Assembly (NCBI GenBank): GCA_021850405.1 | Contig: JAJZMA010000141.1 | Span: forward strand, 1-9,405 | Origin: a bacterium | GTDB lineage: Bacteria > Chloroflexota > Dormibacteria > Aeolococcales > Aeolococcaceae | Length of the DNA stretch: 9,405 nucleotides | Direction: 5' to 3' | In this document: piece by piece, positions 7,340 through 9,405 of the stretch | How positions within the stretch are numbered: position 1 is the stretch's first letter | Layout: every line of letters begins with the position of its first letter | The notes under the pieces: generated by a model | Seen by the model: only the letters and a program-made list of their open reading frames with translations | The model's database searches: none | Told to the model about the DNA's origin: nothing | Made by a program: the position numbers and the translations under genes

Positions 7340-7950
7340 AGAAGTTTCCACCTTGCTGGCAGACGGCCACAGGCGTAGCGACCAGCCTCTTACTCCTCGG
7401 CGCTCCTCTCTGCCTTTCTGGCTGTGGAGCGGCTCCCATGGTGCAAGGACCAGCCGCAGCAAATCTTCTTGCACTCTCACAAATCCCCGTTCCAGGCTTT
7501 ACCACGATACAGGGGCCATCCCCCACTGACCTTCCTGGCTCCAGAACGAGCCCGATAAACAGGGAGCTTGCATCTGGAGCCTCTGTAACCTACTTCCGGT
7601 CCGCCGGATTCACATTTTCGAACGGATACCTGGAACTGGTGGACTCAGTCTGGCTGCTCCGCTCCGCTGGCGCGGCTGCCACGGCATTCCAGAGCGTAGT
7701 AAGCCAGGCAGACGTGAAGAACACAACCACACTCTCTACCGGTCCGCTGGGCAGCCTCTCATGGGCCGGGGTGCGCACGGCTCCAACCTCAGCAGGAATA
7801 CCCGCGGTGCAGTTCACAGTTGTCTGGGAGACAGACAACTGCGTAAACCAGCTTGTTGCCAGAGGCAGGGACGGGGGTGTCACCCTTGCGATGGTGCTGC
7901 CGCTTGCCAAAGCTATCTCAGCCAAGGAGGTAAAGCACACAAAGACGTAG
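7336..7950 (+). CDS. Predicted lipoprotein of unknown family
   Basis: Protein of 204 residues with a type II signal peptide: basic start MKK, hydrophobic stretch at about 12-26 and lipobox LSGC at 27-30. Cys30 should be lipidated and anchor the mature protein on the outer side of the membrane. The mature part is small, has a region of predicted strands around 82-107 (TYFRSAGFTFSNGYLELV), a possible helix at 109-126 and a single further cysteine at C169. I do not recognise the family. It starts at ATG 7336, four bases inside the permease gene (ATGA), without its own strong ribosome binding site, so it is likely translated by coupling. As last gene of the operon it may be an accessory or partner of the transporter, or a cargo; that is inference from position. 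Confidence 0.8.
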   Translation: MKKFPPCWQTATGVATSLLLLGAPLCLSGCGAAPMVQGPAAANLLALSQIPVPGFTTIQGPSPTDLPGSRTSPINRELASGASVTYFRSAGFTFSNGYLELVDSVWLLRSAGAAATAFQSVVSQADVKNTTTLSTGPLGSLSWAGVRTAPTSAGIPAVQFTVVWETDNCVNQLVARGRDGGVTLAMVLPLAKAISAKEVKHTKT

Positions 7951-7973
7951 GCCGGTGTGGGACCCAGACCGGC
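7951..7973. terminator. Palindromic hairpin between convergent genes, possible bidirectional terminator
   Basis: GCCGGT/ACCGGC outer arms (6 bp), one G:G mismatch, then TGGG/CCCA inner arms around a single A, starting right after the lipoprotein stop and ending 3 bases before the stop of the opposing gene. The location is ideal for ending both transcription units. There is no good T tract on either side, so it may act as an mRNA 3' stabiliser or a weak terminator. Confidence 0.5.
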
Positions 7974-7976
7974 TGC

Positions 7977-9405
7977 TCACTTCCCGGGAAGGGGAGAATG
8001 GTGGTGCAGAAGTGCCCGAAATTCTGCAAGGGGGACCGGCCGGGAGAAGAAATACCCCTGGTAGATGTCAATCTCCTCCTGATCCAGCAATTCCACCTGG
8101 TCGGCTGTTTCCACGCCTTCCGCTGTCACGCGCAGCCCAAGGTGACGAGCCAGTGCCGTAAGCCCCTTCACCAGGGAAAGGTCACCGTCGCTGGAAGTTG
8201 CCGCCTGAATGAACGTACGGTCGATCTTGATCCCACTGACGGCAAGGTGCTTCAGATATGCAAGGCAGGAATAGCCAGTGCCAAAGTCATCCAGGGAGAT
8301 ATCCACCCCATGCCGATGCAGACGGCTTAGCACCTGGCTGGCATGCTCCATATCCCGCATCAGCATGCTCTCGGTGATCTCTATCTCCAGCATGGTTCCA
8401 TCCATACTGTATCTGGAGAGAACCTCCAGAATGTCTGACTCCAGGGTGTCCTCGACCATCTGGGCGGCTGACATGTTTACTGACATTCGAAGACTGACTC
8501 CATCTGCATGCATGATCTCCACCGCATCGCGGCAGGCGGTATCCAGGACATACCGTCCAATCTCAGTGATAAGGCCACCAGCTTCTGCTACCGGGATAAA
8601 TGTGTCTGGCCCAACTTCACCCAGCTCAGGATGGTGCCACCGTGCAAGCGCTTCGGCACCGACAATCTGGCGTGAACGTGCATCCACCAGCGGCTGATAC
8701 GCGACCGAGATCTCACCGCGCCCGGTAGCCCCATGGAGATGATGCTCGAGCACCATCTGGTCCTGCACCTGGACCCGGTGGAACACGTCGTGGACCCGCA
8801 CACAATTGCCTCCGTCCTGTCTTGCCTGATGCATGGCTATACCGGCACTGCGTATCAGGTTGAAAGCATCCACCCCATGATCGGGATAAAACGCAATGCC
8901 AACACTGGCAGAAAGGTGCAACTCGACTATGTCTCCGATGGGGGTCGCGTGTACAGCCCGAACCAGCTCCCCGGCCACGGCCATAATCCCCTCCCGGGAA
9001 ATTTGTCCAGAAACCAGAACACCAAAGTCAGCATCTCCACAACGGGAAACAAGGTACGGCGCAGCCGAGGCCAGGCGCATCCCAACCTCCTGGACCACGA
9101 TGTCGGCATTCTCGTGGCCAGCAGCGTCCACCACCAGCTGAAACCTGTCCAGGGACAGAAACAGGATCCCAAGGTGGGCGCCTTCTTCGAGCACCGCTAT
9201 CGCCGCATCAACTACCTTGTGGAAACGCCCCACATTCACCAGGCCGGTGAGACTGTCGTGTTCAGCATTGTAGTTAAGCCGGGCCAGCAGTTTTTCCCTC
9301 TCCCGCATGGCAGGGGTCACGTCAACCCCAATGCAGGATACGGTAGCTCCCCCATGGGGCTGAGTCTCAACATGGGTAACCCAGGCGACGGAGCGCACCA
9401 CGCCG
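7977..9405 (-). CDS. PAS-GGDEF-EAL protein, probable c-di-GMP phosphodiesterase (5' end outside window)
   Basis: C-terminal part of a signalling protein; the reading frame continues past the window edge. Numbering is from GTG 9401, an internal valine. Residues 1-30 match the end of a PAS/PAC module (CIGVDVTP), followed by a linker helix at 31-46. The GGDEF domain at about 47-205 is degenerate: GGDEF reads GDADF (122-126), the first metal aspartate is replaced (LSLD, 82-85) and no RxxD inhibitory site is seen, so cyclase activity is unlikely. The EAL domain at about 217-465 looks intact: EAL at 250-252, N309, E341, DDFGTGYS at 371-378, K392, E428 in AEGVET and Q448 in QGYFFSRP. It likely hydrolyses c-di-GMP, with the GGDEF part perhaps sensing GTP. 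It is convergent with the ABC operon and not co-transcribed with it. Confidence 0.93.
   Translation of the reverse strand, partial: GVVRSVAWVTHVETQPHGGATVSCIGVDVTPAMREREKLLARLNYNAEHDSLTGLVNVGRFHKVVDAAIAVLEEGAHLGILFLSLDRFQLVVDAAGHENADIVVQEVGMRLASAAPYLVSRCGDADFGVLVSGQISREGIMAVAGELVRAVHATPIGDIVELHLSASVGIAFYPDHGVDAFNLIRSAGIAMHQARQDGGNCVRVHDVFHRVQVQDQMVLEHHLHGATGRGEISVAYQPLVDARSRQIVGAEALARWHHPELGEVGPDTFIPVAEAGGLITEIGRYVLDTACRDAVEIMHADGVSLRMSVNMSAAQMVEDTLESDILEVLSRYSMDGTMLEIEITESMLMRDMEHASQVLSRLHRHGVDISLDDFGTGYSCLAYLKHLAVSGIKIDRTFIQAATSSDGDLSLVKGLTALARHLGLRVTAEGVETADQVELLDQEEIDIYQGYFFSRPVPLAEFRALLHHHSPLPGK

Noticed and set aside
9399..9401. GTG as the true start of the EAL protein
   Set aside because: The first residues are the end of a PAS module and the frame is open to the window edge, so this is an internal valine codon.

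Overview
The window is a stretch of G+C-rich bacterial chromosome with tight coding density. It holds two partial genes at the edges and five complete genes. Nothing in it is phage-like, plasmid-like or transposon-like. The taxon cannot be fixed from the sequence. The CAP-domain protein (paired cysteines, Pro/Thr tail), the Tad-type ATPases, the TTG start and the MacB-type transporter together fit a soil or environmental Gram-positive or monoderm-like lineage. My low-confidence guess is Chloroflexota or Candidatus Dormibacterota.

Left part (1-3063): two CpaF/TadA-family secretion ATPases face each other. The first (plus strand, ending at 1109) is cut by or near the window edge, or lacks the usual N-terminal region. 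The second (minus strand, 3063 to 1480) is complete, with a Pro/Ala-rich N-terminal extension. Over a gap-free stretch of 133 residues in the ATPase core they differ at 25 positions by hand count, so they are close paralogs. About 370 bases between their 3' ends carry no convincing gene. No tadB/tadC, pilin or assembly genes are visible, so the machinery they would power lies elsewhere or outside the window.

Middle (3064-3205): a short divergent intergenic region separates the complete cpaF from the next operon. It carries good ribosome binding sites for both flanking genes and an imperfect direct repeat.

Right-centre (3206-7950): a compact plus-strand operon of four genes. They encode a secreted CAP/SCP-domain protein with a Pro/Thr-rich tail, a MacB/LolD-type ABC ATPase, a two-FtsX-domain permease of about 800 residues, and a small lipoprotein of unknown family. 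The junctions overlap by 8, 1 and 4 bases, so the genes are probably translationally coupled and may form one envelope-associated module. A strong palindromic hairpin (7951-7973) closes the operon.

Right edge (7977-9405, minus strand): the C-terminal part of a PAS-GGDEF-EAL protein. Its GGDEF motif is degenerate while its EAL motifs are intact, which suggests a c-di-GMP phosphodiesterase. Its N-terminus is outside the window.
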